Assembly: GCF_022557175.1 (NCBI RefSeq)
Contig: NZ_CP092915.1
Coordinates: forward strand, 4,402,001-4,466,000
Length of the DNA stretch: 64,000 bases
Source: Mycolicibacterium sp. YH-1
GTDB lineage: Bacteria; Actinomycetota; Actinomycetes; Mycobacteriales; Mycobacteriaceae
Direction of reading: 5' to 3'
The position numbers were made by a program, and so were the translations under genes. Below are positions 16,893 to 25,983 of this stretch, piece by piece (position 1 is the first letter of the stretch; the number at the start of each line of letters is the position of its first letter). Below the pieces are notes generated by a model, which searched no databases, was not told the DNA's origin, and saw nothing but the letters and a program-made list of their open reading frames with translations.

Positions 16893-18856
16893 TGCAGCAC
16901 TCTGATCGCGTCCAGCGCAGCCGGGTCATCCAGAGACGATGTGTCGCCGGAGTTGTCGCCGGCGTACACCGCCTTGATCATTCGCCGCAAGATCTTGCCG
17001 CTGCGCGTCTTCGGTAGCACATGCACCAGATGAACGCTTCGGGGTGTCAACGGTTTACCGAGCTGTCGGCCGATGTCTTCGGAGATTTGCCGCCGGAGTT
17101 CCTCTGCGACGAGTTCGTCGCCGCCGCTGGTCAGCCCCTCTGCCACCCGGGCGAACACCACCAATGCCTCGCCTTTGATGTCGTCGGCAACGCCGACTGC
17201 CGCCGATTCGATGACTCGGGAGTTGGCGTTGACGATCGACTCCACCTCGGCGGGACCCAGTCGCTTGCCTGCGATCTTGAGGGTGTCGTCACTACGTCCA
17301 CGGATGAACCAGATGCCGCACTCATCCACCTCGACCCAGTCCCCGTGGTGCCACACGCCAGGCCAGCGATCCCAATACGTTCGAAAGTAGCGCTCATGGC
17401 TCCCCCAGATCGTCAGTGGCATACCGGGAGACGGACGGCGCAGCGCGAGTTCACCGATGCCGCGATCGATGCCCCGCCCGTCTGCGTCGACGATGTCGGC
17501 GCCCATGCCCGGCAGCGGGGCGGCGAAGCCACAGGGGTGGATCGGCTCGGCTGTGGTATTGGACAGGATGGCTCCCGAGACCTCGGTACCACCGCTGTAG
17601 TTGATGATCGGGATCTGGCGGCGCCCAGCCTGCACGTGCAGCCATTCGTAGGCATCGGGTGTCCAGGCCTCACCGCTGGAGGCGAGTACCCGTAGTCCAC
17701 CGACGTCGATGAGCCCGTTGTCGACACCCATCAAGCTGCGGACCAGCGTCGGCGAGATACCCATCATGGTGACGCCCAACGAGCGCACCATGGACCAGAT
17801 TCGGTCGGCATGCGGCCAGTCAGGTGTACCCGCGTAGAGCGCAACTGAGCTGCCCGTGATGAGACCGCCAAGCACGACAATGGGACTCATGATCCAACCC
17901 GGGTCGGTGATCCACGTCGCGACGTCGCCCGGCCCGACATCGAAGCTGAACGCGGCGTCGCTGCCCGCCTTCACTGCGAAACCCGCGTGTCCGAGCACAA
18001 TTCCCTTCGGTGCACCGGTCGTGCCGGAGGTGAACGCGATGAAAAGGGCATGATCGGTGGGACATTCGGCCGGCGTCAGCGCGACGCCCACTGCCGACCG
18101 TCCGAGCCCGTCCCACGAGATCTCGTTGGGCAGCGCTGGCCTATCGTTCTCACAAATCAGGGGCACCACGACTGTTGCGGTCAAGGTGTCGACCTCAGCC
18201 AGTGAATCGGCAAGGTCGCGGCCGACACGCACCTCCTTGCCCCGGCGGTGAAACCCATTGGCGACGATATGCGCCTTCGCTCCACCTATCTTGAGGCGGT
18301 CAACGACCGCGGCGGCGCCGAAACCGGAGAAAACGGGAATCGAGACCGCACCGATCTTCGCGCAGGCGAGCTGGGCCACCACCGCTTCCCGAACCATTGG
18401 CAGCTGAATGCCCACCCGGTCGCCGAAACCAATCCCTGCGGCCAGTAGTCCATGGCCGACCCGGTCGACCTCGGCCGACAATTCGGAGAACGTCCAACTG
18501 CCCTGACTCTCGTCGTCAAGTTCCCAGAGGAGAGCGACGTCGTCACCGCGACCTGCGCGGATCCATCGGTCTACGGCGTTGTCGGCGATATTGAGTGCTC
18601 CGCCGACGAACCACTTGGTCTCATGCGGGGTGTCGAATTGGTCGAAGACCGCCGTCGGTGTGCGTTGCCACTCGAGCTGTAGCCAAGACGCGACTCTTGC
18701 CCAGAACAAGTCGGGGTGTTCGTGTGCCCACGTCCGCAACGCGGGCAGGTCGTCGCAGCCGACATGGCGAGCAAATGCCAGGATGCGGCTACGTTCGAGG
18801 TCGGTCCGACCTGGCTTCCACACCAGCTCGACGCCCGGGATCGAAGTCGTGGACAT
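16889..18856 (-). CDS. Acyl-CoA synthetase (acetyl/acetoacetyl-CoA synthetase-like)
   Basis: 655-residue AMP-forming ligase with an ACAS-type N-terminal region (KWFVGGALNIADNAVDRW), the P-loop AFTSGTTGAPKGIV, the acceptor region NYSGGTEVSG, the hinge region IRGRSDDTLKIAGKRLGPAEVE, and the adenylation Lys in KTRSGKILRRMIK. It activates a short or medium carboxylic acid to its CoA ester and is the first gene of the catabolic operon, so it probably performs the entry step. GGAGA precedes the ATG. The gene is downstream of, and codirectional with, the PucR-type regulator. Confidence 0.85.
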   Translation of the reverse strand: MSTTSIPGVELVWKPGRTDLERSRILAFARHVGCDDLPALRTWAHEHPDLFWARVASWLQLEWQRTPTAVFDQFDTPHETKWFVGGALNIADNAVDRWIRAGRGDDVALLWELDDESQGSWTFSELSAEVDRVGHGLLAAGIGFGDRVGIQLPMVREAVVAQLACAKIGAVSIPVFSGFGAAAVVDRLKIGGAKAHIVANGFHRRGKEVRVGRDLADSLAEVDTLTATVVVPLICENDRPALPNEISWDGLGRSAVGVALTPAECPTDHALFIAFTSGTTGAPKGIVLGHAGFAVKAGSDAAFSFDVGPGDVATWITDPGWIMSPIVVLGGLITGSSVALYAGTPDWPHADRIWSMVRSLGVTMMGISPTLVRSLMGVDNGLIDVGGLRVLASSGEAWTPDAYEWLHVQAGRRQIPIINYSGGTEVSGAILSNTTAEPIHPCGFAAPLPGMGADIVDADGRGIDRGIGELALRRPSPGMPLTIWGSHERYFRTYWDRWPGVWHHGDWVEVDECGIWFIRGRSDDTLKIAGKRLGPAEVESIVNANSRVIESAAVGVADDIKGEALVVFARVAEGLTSGGDELVAEELRRQISEDIGRQLGKPLTPRSVHLVHVLPKTRSGKILRRMIKAVYAGDNSGDTSSLDDPAALDAIRVLQ

Positions 18857-18937
18857 CTGTTCTCCTGCCTCTGTGAACTAACAGTGACCTGAGAGTAAAA
18901 GTGATGTGGAGCACAAGTCGCTACGCGATTCCGCGAA

Positions 18938-18982
18938 GTTGCGACGCCACGTTTGCGCTTTCCGCAATCCCACTTTCGCAAC
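18938..18982. promoter_or_regulatory. TTGCG/CGCAA repeats upstream of the catabolic operon
   Basis: In the 136-bp gap before the acyl-CoA synthetase there is an inverted pair GTTGCGA (18938-18944) and TCGCAAC (18976-18982), and a second nested pair TTGCG (18953-18957) and CGCAA (18963-18967). This nested symmetry is what a dimeric activator such as the neighbouring PucR-type protein could bind. It is a visual call only. Confidence 0.35.
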
Positions 18983-18992
18983 GTCGGCGCGG

Positions 18993-20228
18993 TCAGGCAC
19001 GCACCTTGAGCGCCAGTGCGAAGAGCAGAACGTCCCTGGGGTTGAGTGGGTTGTAGCCGGTCAACCCTTGGATTCGCTGCAACCGGTACTTGACGGTGTT
19101 CGGCTGGACCTTGAGATCGGCCGCCGCTTGAGCGAGGTTGAATCCACCGTCGATATAGGAACGCAAGGTGGACACCAGTTCGGTGCGGTGACGTTCGTCG
19201 TAGGCGCGTAACGGCGCGAGCGCCTCGCGATGGAGATCGTCCCGATATGTGCTCGCCCGCACTACGTGTTCCACCAAGGCGTCGGCGAACATGTATGCGC
19301 GTGCCCGTTCGTCACTGACCGACAATGCCGACAGGATTGCGTCCTGTGCGTCGACATACGACCGAGCAATCCCAGCGAGGCCGTCATGTGTTCGACCGAC
19401 ACCCATGAGAAAACCGCTGAGCAGAGTCGCGAGTGTGTTGGCGTGTTGACGCAGATCCACGGTCATCCCCTGGACGGAGTGACATACCGCGACGATCTCC
19501 TCCCCTCGCACCACTGCGAGGAGAACCGCTATCGACGTGCCCTTCACCTGTTTCTCGATCAGCTCGAGCGCCGCGCGCAGCGCGCCCGGCTCCAGACCTG
19601 GAGTTTGGGGGCGAGGGCGTAGAAGCATCACGAAGAACTTGTTGTCGTCGTTGAGTTTGAACGCAGGGGCGTGACTGGCGACGCGTTCGGGCGCATTGCC
19701 CGCGATGAGTGCCTCGATGAGATCGCGCCGCACCACCTCCCGGTCGTGGATGAATCCGGAGGCCTTTTGCAGGTACGCCTGCGCAACAGTGGTCGAAACC
19801 AAGTCGACGTGTTTCATGATGCGGCCCGCGATCACAAGGGCGGCTTCGGGATTCGTTCGGGTCTGCGGTGCCCTCTGCACCTCCTCCCATACTGTGTGTC
19901 CCCAAAGCCGGTACGCATGCAGCAGAGCCTGAATAGGAACGCCCTGCTGAAAGCGGCGTATCGCACTGTCACGGAACTCATCGAGGTGGGTTTCCCGCTC
20001 GGGAGACCCCGACGACAGCCCCGACAGGACCTCTTCGAAGTTTCGTCTCGCCGTCGGCGCGACGTCTTGATCGATGAAACCCTCAGGTAGCGAGCGATAT
20101 TCGACGATCTCCTCGCGGTACCGCTGGGCCAGCAGACGTCCGATGTCCTCGGACCGGCTGCGGAGGTAGGCCACCAGGTCGTCGGTCACCGCAACCAGGT
20201 CGTCGGGATCGACCGACTGCGAGACCAT
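18993..20228 (-). CDS. PucR/CdaR-type transcriptional regulator
   Basis: 411-residue regulator. The N-terminal about 170 residues are helical (RsbRD-like: LLAQRYREEIVEYRSLPEGF). A central GGDEF-like CdaR domain follows. The C-terminus is a PucR helix-turn-helix with RSYIDGGFNLAQAAADLKVQPNTVKYRLQRI, characteristic of HTH_30. I chose the start at 20228 because GGAGG lies six bases upstream; an in-frame ATG at 20342 would add 38 unlikely residues and run into the tsf terminator. It is codirectional with the catabolic operon and 136 bp upstream of it, so it probably activates that operon in response to a pathway compound. Confidence 0.8.
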   Translation of the reverse strand: MVSQSVDPDDLVAVTDDLVAYLRSRSEDIGRLLAQRYREEIVEYRSLPEGFIDQDVAPTARRNFEEVLSGLSSGSPERETHLDEFRDSAIRRFQQGVPIQALLHAYRLWGHTVWEEVQRAPQTRTNPEAALVIAGRIMKHVDLVSTTVAQAYLQKASGFIHDREVVRRDLIEALIAGNAPERVASHAPAFKLNDDNKFFVMLLRPRPQTPGLEPGALRAALELIEKQVKGTSIAVLLAVVRGEEIVAVCHSVQGMTVDLRQHANTLATLLSGFLMGVGRTHDGLAGIARSYVDAQDAILSALSVSDERARAYMFADALVEHVVRASTYRDDLHREALAPLRAYDERHRTELVSTLRSYIDGGFNLAQAAADLKVQPNTVKYRLQRIQGLTGYNPLNPRDVLLFALALKVRA

Positions 20229-20329
20229 CGACGACCTCCGTCGGTTTGGGCCGATGCGACGGGCCTGCAAAGCAGCATCAGCGGAGTGATCGTGCCCATC
20301 TGAAGATACAAGGTGCCCGAAAACGTAGA

Positions 20330-20370
20330 AGCCCCGCGCCAACCGGGATCACCGGTTGAGTCGCGGGGCT
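20330..20370 (-). terminator. Terminator of the rpsB-tsf operon
   Basis: A long hairpin has a 9-bp outer stem (AGCCCCGCG / CGCGGGGCT), a 7-bp inner stem (CAACCGG / CCGGTTG) and a five-base loop. Read from tsf it is followed by UUCUACGUUUUC, a U-rich run. It lies 40 bp after the tsf stop. Confidence 0.75.
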
Positions 20371-20410
20371 TCCTCGAGAGCGGCGTGGTGGCCGCTCAAG
20401 CCTTGTGTCG

Positions 20411-21226
20411 TTAGGCCTGGCCGACCTCGAAGCGGACGAACCGTGTCACGGTCACGCCTGCCTCGTCGAGCAGTGCCTTGACGGACTTCTTGTTGTCAGA
20501 CACCGACGGCTGGTCGAGCAGCACGACGTCCTTGTAGAAGCCGTTGACGCGACCCTCCACGATCTTGGGCAGCGCCTGCTCGGGCTTGCCCTCTTCCTTG
20601 GCGGTCTCCTCGGCGATGCGGCGCTCGTTGGCCACCAGGTCCTCGGGGACGTCGTCACGCGTCAGGTACTTGGCCTTCAGCGCGGCGATCTGCAGAGCGA
20701 CCGCATGTGCGGCCTCCTTGGAATCGCCGGTGTACTCGACGAGCACGCCCACCGCGGGCGGCAGGTCGGCGGCACGCTTGTGCAGGTACGTCTCGACCTG
20801 GCCGTCGAAGTACGCGGCACGGCGCAGTTCGAGCTTCTCGCCGATCTTGGCGCTCAGCGCCGCGACGGCCTGCTCGACCGTCGAGTCGCCTGCCTTGGCC
20901 GCCTTCAGCGACTCGACATCGGTCGCCTTCGCCGCGGCTGCGGCGGTGACGACGAGGTCGGCGAGCGCCTGGAACTCGGCGTTCTTGGCGACGAAGTCGG
21001 TCTCGGAGTTGAGCTCGACCAGCGCGCCGTCCTTGGCGACGACCAGACCTTCGGCAGTCGCACGCTCAGCGCGCTTGCCGACGTCCTTGGCACCCTTGAT
21101 GCGCAGCAACTCGACCGCCTTGTCGAAGTCACCATCGGCTTCGACCAGTGCGTTCTTCGAGTCCAGCATGCCGGCGCCGGTCAAGTCGCGAAGCTTCTTG
21201 ACGTCGGCAGCGGTGTAGTTCGCCAT
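20411..21226 (-). CDS. tsf: Elongation factor Ts
   Basis: 271-residue EF-Ts, the guanine-nucleotide exchange factor for EF-Tu. The N-terminal UBA-like domain [24 protein letters not shown] and the signature [11 protein letters not shown] are present. The reading frame is open upstream into rpsB, but the ATG at 21226 gives the canonical N-terminus and lies two bases after the rpsB stop. It forms a two-gene operon with rpsB and ends before a strong hairpin terminator. Confidence 0.97.
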   Translation of the reverse strand: MANYTAADVKKLRDLTGAGMLDSKNALVEADGDFDKAVELLRIKGAKDVGKRAERATAEGLVVAKDGALVELNSETDFVAKNAEFQALADLVVTAAAAAKATDVESLKAAKAGDSTVEQAVAALSAKIGEKLELRRAAYFDGQVETYLHKRAADLPPAVGVLVEYTGDSKEAAHAVALQIAALKAKYLTRDDVPEDLVANERRIAEETAKEEGKPEQALPKIVEGRVNGFYKDVVLLDQPSVSDNKKSVKALLDEAGVTVTRFVRFEVGQA

Positions 21227-21228
21227 TC

Positions 21229-22122
21229 TCAGCTCTCCGGGGTCGGCTCGGTCGGGGTTTCGGTCGCTGCAGCAGCGGCCTCGGGCGCGGCGGCCTCGGG
21301 GGCGGCGGCCTCGGGGGCAGCAGCCACCTCCGCTTCGGCGGGGGCACTCGCGGTAGCGCCCTCGAGCAGCTCCTGCTCCCACTCGGTGAGCGGCTCGACC
21401 ACCGCGGCGTCGGACTTGTCGCTGGCGCCCGCGCCGGCCCGTGCCTTCAGACCCTCGGCGACCGCGGAGGCCACCACCTTGGTCAGCAGTGCAGCGGAGC
21501 GAATGGCGTCGTCGTTACCCGGGATCGGGTAGTCGACGAGGTCGGGGTCGCAGTTGGTGTCCAGGATCGCGATGATCGGGATGTTCAGCTTGCGAGCCTC
21601 CGCGACGGCGAGATGCTCCTTGTTGGTGTCGACGATCCAGATCGCCGACGGCACCTTGGCCATGTCACGGATACCGCCGAGGCTGCGCTCAAGCTTGTTC
21701 TTCTCGCGGGTCAGCATCAAGATTTCCTTCTTGGTGCGTCCCTCGAAGCCACCGGTCTGCTCCATGGCCTCAAGCTCCTTCATACGCTGAAGACGCTTGT
21801 GCACGGTGGAGAAGTTGGTGAGCATGCCGCCCAGCCAGCGCTGGTTCACGTAGGGCATGCCGACGCGGGTCGCCTCGTCAGCGATCGACTCCTGCGCCTG
21901 CTTCTTGGTGCCGACGAACATGATGCTGCCACCGTGGGCGACAGTCTCCTTGACGAACTCGTACGCCTGATCGATGAAGGTCAGCGTCTGCTGCAAGTCG
22001 ATGATGTAGATGCCGTTGCGGTCGGTGAAGATGAACCGCTTCATCTTGGGATTCCAGCGACGGGTCTGGTGCCCGAAGTGTGCGCCGCTATCAAGCAGCT
22101 GCTTCATGGTCACTACGGCCAT
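21229..22122 (-). CDS. rpsB: 30S ribosomal protein S2
   Basis: 297-residue ribosomal protein S2: [20 protein letters not shown], then [10 protein letters not shown] and [19 protein letters not shown]. An in-frame ATG six codons upstream exists, but the MAVVTMKQ start is standard in mycobacteria. The C-terminal about 70 residues form an Ala/Glu/Pro-rich tail with repeated APEAA units, a common but length-variable actinobacterial feature. It is cotranscribed with tsf. Confidence 0.97.
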   Translation of the reverse strand: MAVVTMKQLLDSGAHFGHQTRRWNPKMKRFIFTDRNGIYIIDLQQTLTFIDQAYEFVKETVAHGGSIMFVGTKKQAQESIADEATRVGMPYVNQRWLGGMLTNFSTVHKRLQRMKELEAMEQTGGFEGRTKKEILMLTREKNKLERSLGGIRDMAKVPSAIWIVDTNKEHLAVAEARKLNIPIIAILDTNCDPDLVDYPIPGNDDAIRSAALLTKVVASAVAEGLKARAGAGASDKSDAAVVEPLTEWEQELLEGATASAPAEAEVAAAPEAAAPEAAAPEAAAAATETPTEPTPES

Positions 22123-22429
22123 GTCTAGTCCAGCTTTCATTGTCGGTTGTCGTCCGGAGTCGGGGTGACGCCGGACCCTGGCGCCTGTTGCAAGCCGGAC
22201 CCATCTCGAATCGTTCGAGGCGGGACCGCCCGGCGTGCGAATGCGAACCCTGGAACTACGGGGCTGCGGTACAGGCGCGCGAAGTCAATCCACAATTGCG
22301 GATTGCGGGACTGAGTTTACACCGTTGACGTGCATGCTTTTGCCACGGCGATATCCACAGTGGCGAGTTCGTCCACAGCGGGCGGTTTCGGCCCTTGGCA
22401 CCGCTGTCTGGACCCATTGAACTGGGACT
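22123..22429. other. Divergent intergenic region between rpsB and the M23 peptidase
   Basis: About 307 bp without a gene. On the plus strand TTGACG (22325-22330) and CGATAT (22349-22354) are spaced 18 bp and could be the peptidase promoter. The rpsB promoter must lie here too, but I see no convincing hexamers, riboswitch or S2 leader structure. Confidence 0.35.
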
Positions 22430-22921
22430 ATGCGAATACTAGCCCTGTGCTGGCTGCTCTGCCTGGTGTGCGCGACCCCGGCATGGGCGGCCGACGGACG
22501 GTTGGAGTGGCCGCTGTGGCCCCGGCCTGCGGTGGTCCGTGAGTTCGACGCGCCGTCGCCCAACTGGACGCGGGGCCACCGTGGTGTGGACCTCGCCGGA
22601 TCCGCCGGTCAGATCGTCCACGCCGCCGGCCCCGGGACTGTCGTGTTCGCGGGAGAACTCGCCGGTCGGCCGGTGGTGTCGATCGCACACCCCGGCGGGC
22701 TGCGGACCAGTTATGAGCCGGTGCGCGCGTTGGTGCGACCCGGCACGATCGTCACCGCAGGCACCTCGCTCGGCGAGTTGATCGCCGGTCACGCGGGCTG
22801 CCCGACAGCGGCGTGTCTGCACTGGGGCGCGATGTGGGGTCCGGCGTCGCGGGCGGACTACCTCAATCCGCTGGGACTACTCGCCACGGCGCGGGTTCGC
22901 TTGAAACCCCTACACCCCTAG
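22430..22921 (+). CDS. Secreted M23-family peptidase-like protein
   Basis: 163-residue protein with a signal peptide (MRILALCWLLCLVCATPAWA, cleavage after AWA). The LytM/M23 fold motif HRGVDLAGSAG carries the first zinc ligand set and the C-terminal CLHWGAMW the last. M23 enzymes cut peptidoglycan cross-bridges or act as activators when degenerate. It corresponds in position to Rv2891 beside rpsB in M. tuberculosis. Its 3' end overlaps the convergent hydrolase by 12 bp. Whether it is catalytically active is unclear, because only part of the ligand set is visible. Confidence 0.78.
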   Translation: MRILALCWLLCLVCATPAWAADGRLEWPLWPRPAVVREFDAPSPNWTRGHRGVDLAGSAGQIVHAAGPGTVVFAGELAGRPVVSIAHPGGLRTSYEPVRALVRPGTIVTAGTSLGELIAGHAGCPTAACLHWGAMWGPASRADYLNPLGLLATARVRLKPLHP

Positions 22922-23767
22922 TCGTCCGAGGAAGCCGAGCATCGCATCGACGACGACATCGGGTTGGTCCCGCTGCACCCAATGGCGGGCGCCTGCGACG
23001 ACGTTGAGTTCCGCGTCGGGGATCAGCGACGCCGCCTGTACCGCGTGGGCGACCGGCACGCCTGGGTCGCAGCTGCCGTGGATGATCAGGGCTGGGGATG
23101 TGAAGGACCGCAATTGCGCGGTGTAGTCGGTCGCGAGTCGATTCCATCGCACCTGGTCTCGCTGCCAGCTCGCGAACGCGGCGAAACCATCACCGCGCGC
23201 GGCCGCCGACGCGACCTCCGCCATCAGCGCATCGGTTCGTTGCGCGGGGTCACCGATCAGCGCCGCCATGCTCCACGCCATGGCCCGCGGGCTGCGCGCC
23301 ATCCATTGCGTTGTCGCACCGAGCAGTCCGGTGCGCAGCATCGCCCAGGTCAGCGTCTGTCGCGGCAGCGACATCGGTCCATCGGACAACCTCGGCATGA
23401 TCCCGTAACTGCCGAGCAACATCGCGCCGGCGACCCGGTGTGGCCGGTCCAGTACGTGGCCGATGGTCATACCGCCGCCCAGCGAGAGGCCGCCGAGCAC
23501 GTAGGAGTCCAGCGCCAGCGCGTCAGCCAGCTCCCCGACGTAGCCGACGAGTCGCTCCTGGGTGACCTGCCATGGCGCGGAGGCGCTCTCACCGAAGCCC
23601 GGATGATCAGGGGCAATGACGCGGTAGCCGGCGGTCGCGAGCCGTGGTCCGACACCACCCCATGACAGTGACGCGTTGTCGACTCCACCACCGTGCAAAA
23701 GCACTACCGCCGGCGCCTGCGGACTCCCGGATGACCATTCAAGGGCCGAAACCGAACCCCAGGACAT
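22910..23767 (-). CDS. Alpha/beta-fold hydrolase
   Basis: 285-residue alpha/beta hydrolase: oxyanion HGGGVDN near 25, DHPGFGESA, nucleophile elbow GGLSLGGGM, a late acid region HGSCDPGVPV and the catalytic His in GARHWVQRD. All triad elements are visible. The family includes esterases, lactonases and C-C bond hydrolases, and no substrate can be assigned. It is an extra gene compared with the M. tuberculosis order at this point and is transcribed convergently to the M23 gene. Confidence 0.8.
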   Translation of the reverse strand: MSWGSVSALEWSSGSPQAPAVVLLHGGGVDNASLSWGGVGPRLATAGYRVIAPDHPGFGESASAPWQVTQERLVGYVGELADALALDSYVLGGLSLGGGMTIGHVLDRPHRVAGAMLLGSYGIMPRLSDGPMSLPRQTLTWAMLRTGLLGATTQWMARSPRAMAWSMAALIGDPAQRTDALMAEVASAAARGDGFAAFASWQRDQVRWNRLATDYTAQLRSFTSPALIIHGSCDPGVPVAHAVQAASLIPDAELNVVAGARHWVQRDQPDVVVDAMLGFLGRLGV

Positions 23768-23844
23768 ATCGATTGTGGACCGAATGACGCTGATAGAGGG
23801 CTCCTCTGCTCCCCCGTGATCCTACGCGGGCCTACCGTCGAGAC

Positions 23845-24816
23845 ATGGTCTCGGCATCGCAGTCGCACACCTCCCGCCCGATGCGCTTCGGGTTGACCAC
23901 GGCGCTGCCCCGCGGTCGCGAGTTCGGCGACTTCGCCGTGTCGGTGGAAGCGGCCGGTTTCGACGTCATGACGTTCGCCGATCATCTCGTTCCCACGCTG
24001 TCGCCGTTCGTCGGTGCCACCGCCGCGGCCATGGCGACCACGACCCTGCACACCGGGACCCTGGTGCTCAACAACGACTTCCACCATCCCGTCGACGTGG
24101 CACGGGAGGCGGCCACCCTTGCGGCGGTCTCCGGCGGCCGCTTCGAGCTCGGCCTCGGCGCGGGTCACATGCGGTCGGAGTACGACGCCGCAGGCCTGCC
24201 GTTCGACGGGGGCGGCATCCGGGTGGCCCGCCTCCAGGAGTCGGTCACGGTGATCCGCTCACTGCTCGACGGCGAGGCCGTTGACGTCGACGGCACGCAC
24301 TACCGGGTGCACGCACCGGGCGGCGCCCTGGTCGCCGCCCCACCCACAAGGGTCCCGATCCTGATCGGCGGCAACGGGACCCGCGTACTTGCGCTCGCGG
24401 GGCGGATCGCCGACATCGCCGGGCTCGCGGGCATCACCCACAATCACGACGCCACGCGTGTGCGGCTCACCCACTTCGACCCCGAGGGCGTCGAGGACCG
24501 CATCGCGGTCGTGCGGGAGGCGGCAGGGTCCCGCTTCGACACCATCGAACTGAATGCCCTGATCCAGTTCGTCGTGCCCACCGACGATCCCGACGCTGCC
24601 GCGGCGGAGCTGGCCGCCACGGTTGATGGCACCACGCCCGAGCTGCTGCTTGAGTCGCCGTTCGTCCTGATCGGCACGCACGAGCAGATGGCGCAGGCAC
24701 TCGTCGACCGGCAGCGGCGGTTCGGGATCAGCTACTGGACGGTGTTCGACGAACTGCCCGGACGCGCGTCGGCGCTGCCCGATCTCGCGAAGGTCATTGC
24801 ACTGTTGCGGAATTGA
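23845..24816 (+). CDS. Luciferase-like (LLM class), probably F420-dependent oxidoreductase
   Basis: 323-residue TIM-barrel enzyme: RFGLTTALPRG, FDVMTFADHL, SGGRFELGLGAGHM, and VPILIGGNGTRVLALAGRIADIAGLAG. In mycobacteria such proteins are usually F420-linked and reduce or oxidise a variety of substrates. The position next to xerC matches Rv2893. It is divergent from the hydrolase and ends just before xerC on the opposite strand. Confidence 0.85.
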   Translation: MVSASQSHTSRPMRFGLTTALPRGREFGDFAVSVEAAGFDVMTFADHLVPTLSPFVGATAAAMATTTLHTGTLVLNNDFHHPVDVAREAATLAAVSGGRFELGLGAGHMRSEYDAAGLPFDGGGIRVARLQESVTVIRSLLDGEAVDVDGTHYRVHAPGGALVAAPPTRVPILIGGNGTRVLALAGRIADIAGLAGITHNHDATRVRLTHFDPEGVEDRIAVVREAAGSRFDTIELNALIQFVVPTDDPDAAAAELAATVDGTTPELLLESPFVLIGTHEQMAQALVDRQRRFGISYWTVFDELPGRASALPDLAKVIALLRN

Positions 24817-24830
24817 GCGCTGCTGCGCGA

Positions 24831-25748
24831 TCAGGCGCGTGGATGCGCCTGGTCGTGCACGGCGCGCAGCCGGGCGACGGTGACGTGTGTGTACAGCTGG
24901 GTGGTGGCCAGCGACGAGTGGCCCAGGAGTTCCTGGACGACGCGCAGGTCGGCACCGCCCTCGAGCAGATGGGTTGCCGCACTGTGTCGCAGCCCGTGGG
25001 GGCCGATATCGGGCGCGCCGGTGACCGCAGCCATCGTCTGGTGCACGACGGTGCGCGCCTGACGCGGGTCGATACGCCCACCGCGGGCGCCGAGCAGTAG
25101 GGCTGGGCCGGACGTCGGGGTGGCCAGCGCGGGCCTGCCGTCGGAAAGCCATGCCGCCAAGGCTCTTCCGGCTGGCTCACCGAATGGCACGGTGCGTTGT
25201 TTGTTGCCCTTGCCCAGCACCCGAAGCAGCCGCCGCGACGAGTCGACGTCATCGACGTCGAGACCGCACAGTTCGCTGACACGAATTCCGGTGGCGTACA
25301 GCATCTCCACGATGAGACGGTCGCGCAGCGCGAGCGGGTCGCCCTGCTGGGCGCCTGACGTCGCGGCTTCCATGGCGTCAAGCGCCTGATCCTGGCGCAG
25401 CACCGCGGGCAGTGTCCGATGCGCCTTGGGCACCTGTAGCCGCGTCGCCGGGTCGGTGTCGAGCAGGCCGCATCGCGACGCCCACGCCGTGAACGTCTTG
25501 ACCGCCGAGGTGCGCCGAGCCAGCGTCGTACGCGCCGCGCCGCCGGAGGCCTGCGCCGAGAGCCATGAGCGGAGCACGGGCAGCGTCAGTTCCGCAGGCC
25601 CGCCGTCGGGGGTCCGCTCTCGCACGAAGGTGAACAGCGCCCTGAGATCGCCGAGGTAGGCGCGGCGAGTGTGCTCGGAGCGGCCGCGTTGCAGCGCGAG
25701 GTACTCGTCGAACTCCTCGAGCACCGCCTCGACCTGAACCGTCGTCAC
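24831..25748 (-). CDS. xerC: Tyrosine recombinase XerC
   Basis: 305-residue chromosome-dimer recombinase. All six catalytic residues are visible: Arg156 (TGIRVSEL), Lys180 (LGKGNKQR), His251 and Arg254 (HGLRHSAA), His277 (LLGHSS) and the nucleophile Tyr286 (QLYTHV). A SAM-like N-terminal domain covers about 1-90. The start is the GTG at 25748 behind GGTGAGG; the frame is open further upstream but without family similarity. Its place next to the luciferase-like gene and the viuB-dprA-comM group is the mycobacterial backbone, so it is the housekeeping XerC and not a phage integrase. Confidence 0.93.
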   Translation of the reverse strand: MTTVQVEAVLEEFDEYLALQRGRSEHTRRAYLGDLRALFTFVRERTPDGGPAELTLPVLRSWLSAQASGGAARTTLARRTSAVKTFTAWASRCGLLDTDPATRLQVPKAHRTLPAVLRQDQALDAMEAATSGAQQGDPLALRDRLIVEMLYATGIRVSELCGLDVDDVDSSRRLLRVLGKGNKQRTVPFGEPAGRALAAWLSDGRPALATPTSGPALLLGARGGRIDPRQARTVVHQTMAAVTGAPDIGPHGLRHSAATHLLEGGADLRVVQELLGHSSLATTQLYTHVTVARLRAVHDQAHPRA

Positions 25749-25983
25749 CTCACCACCGTTGCAGAGATTCGTCCGGGACTGCGTGAGGCGGTCGGGGGTG
25801 TGATGGTTTCGAGACTTTTCCCATACCCCGCCCACCCGCGAACGCGCGTGTCTGCGGGCGACACGCCGGTCTCGGATACGAGTTCGCGCACGCTCGCCGA
25901 ATTGGTGAAAACTCTTCTGCCCCTTTGGTTTCACGTGTCACAAATCTGAGATTCCCGTCGGTCATCGCACGTATGTTCGAGGT

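Noticed and set aside
20230..20342. N-terminal extension of the PucR-type regulator to an upstream ATG
   Set aside because: The added residues are unlike the family, run into the tsf terminator, and a clear GGAGG site supports the later start.
21229..21440. APEAA repeats at the end of rpsB as a novel repeat element
   Set aside because: Alanine/glutamate-rich tails of variable length are normal for S2 and S16 in mycobacteria.
22820..22921. Frame overlap of the M23 gene and the alpha/beta hydrolase as a possible fusion
   Set aside because: They are on opposite strands and overlap by only 12 bp at their 3' ends, an ordinary convergent arrangement.
24831..25748. Tyrosine recombinase as evidence of an integrated phage or island
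   Set aside because: It is the housekeeping XerC by position and by complete catalytic set. No att repeats, excisionase or phage genes are nearby.
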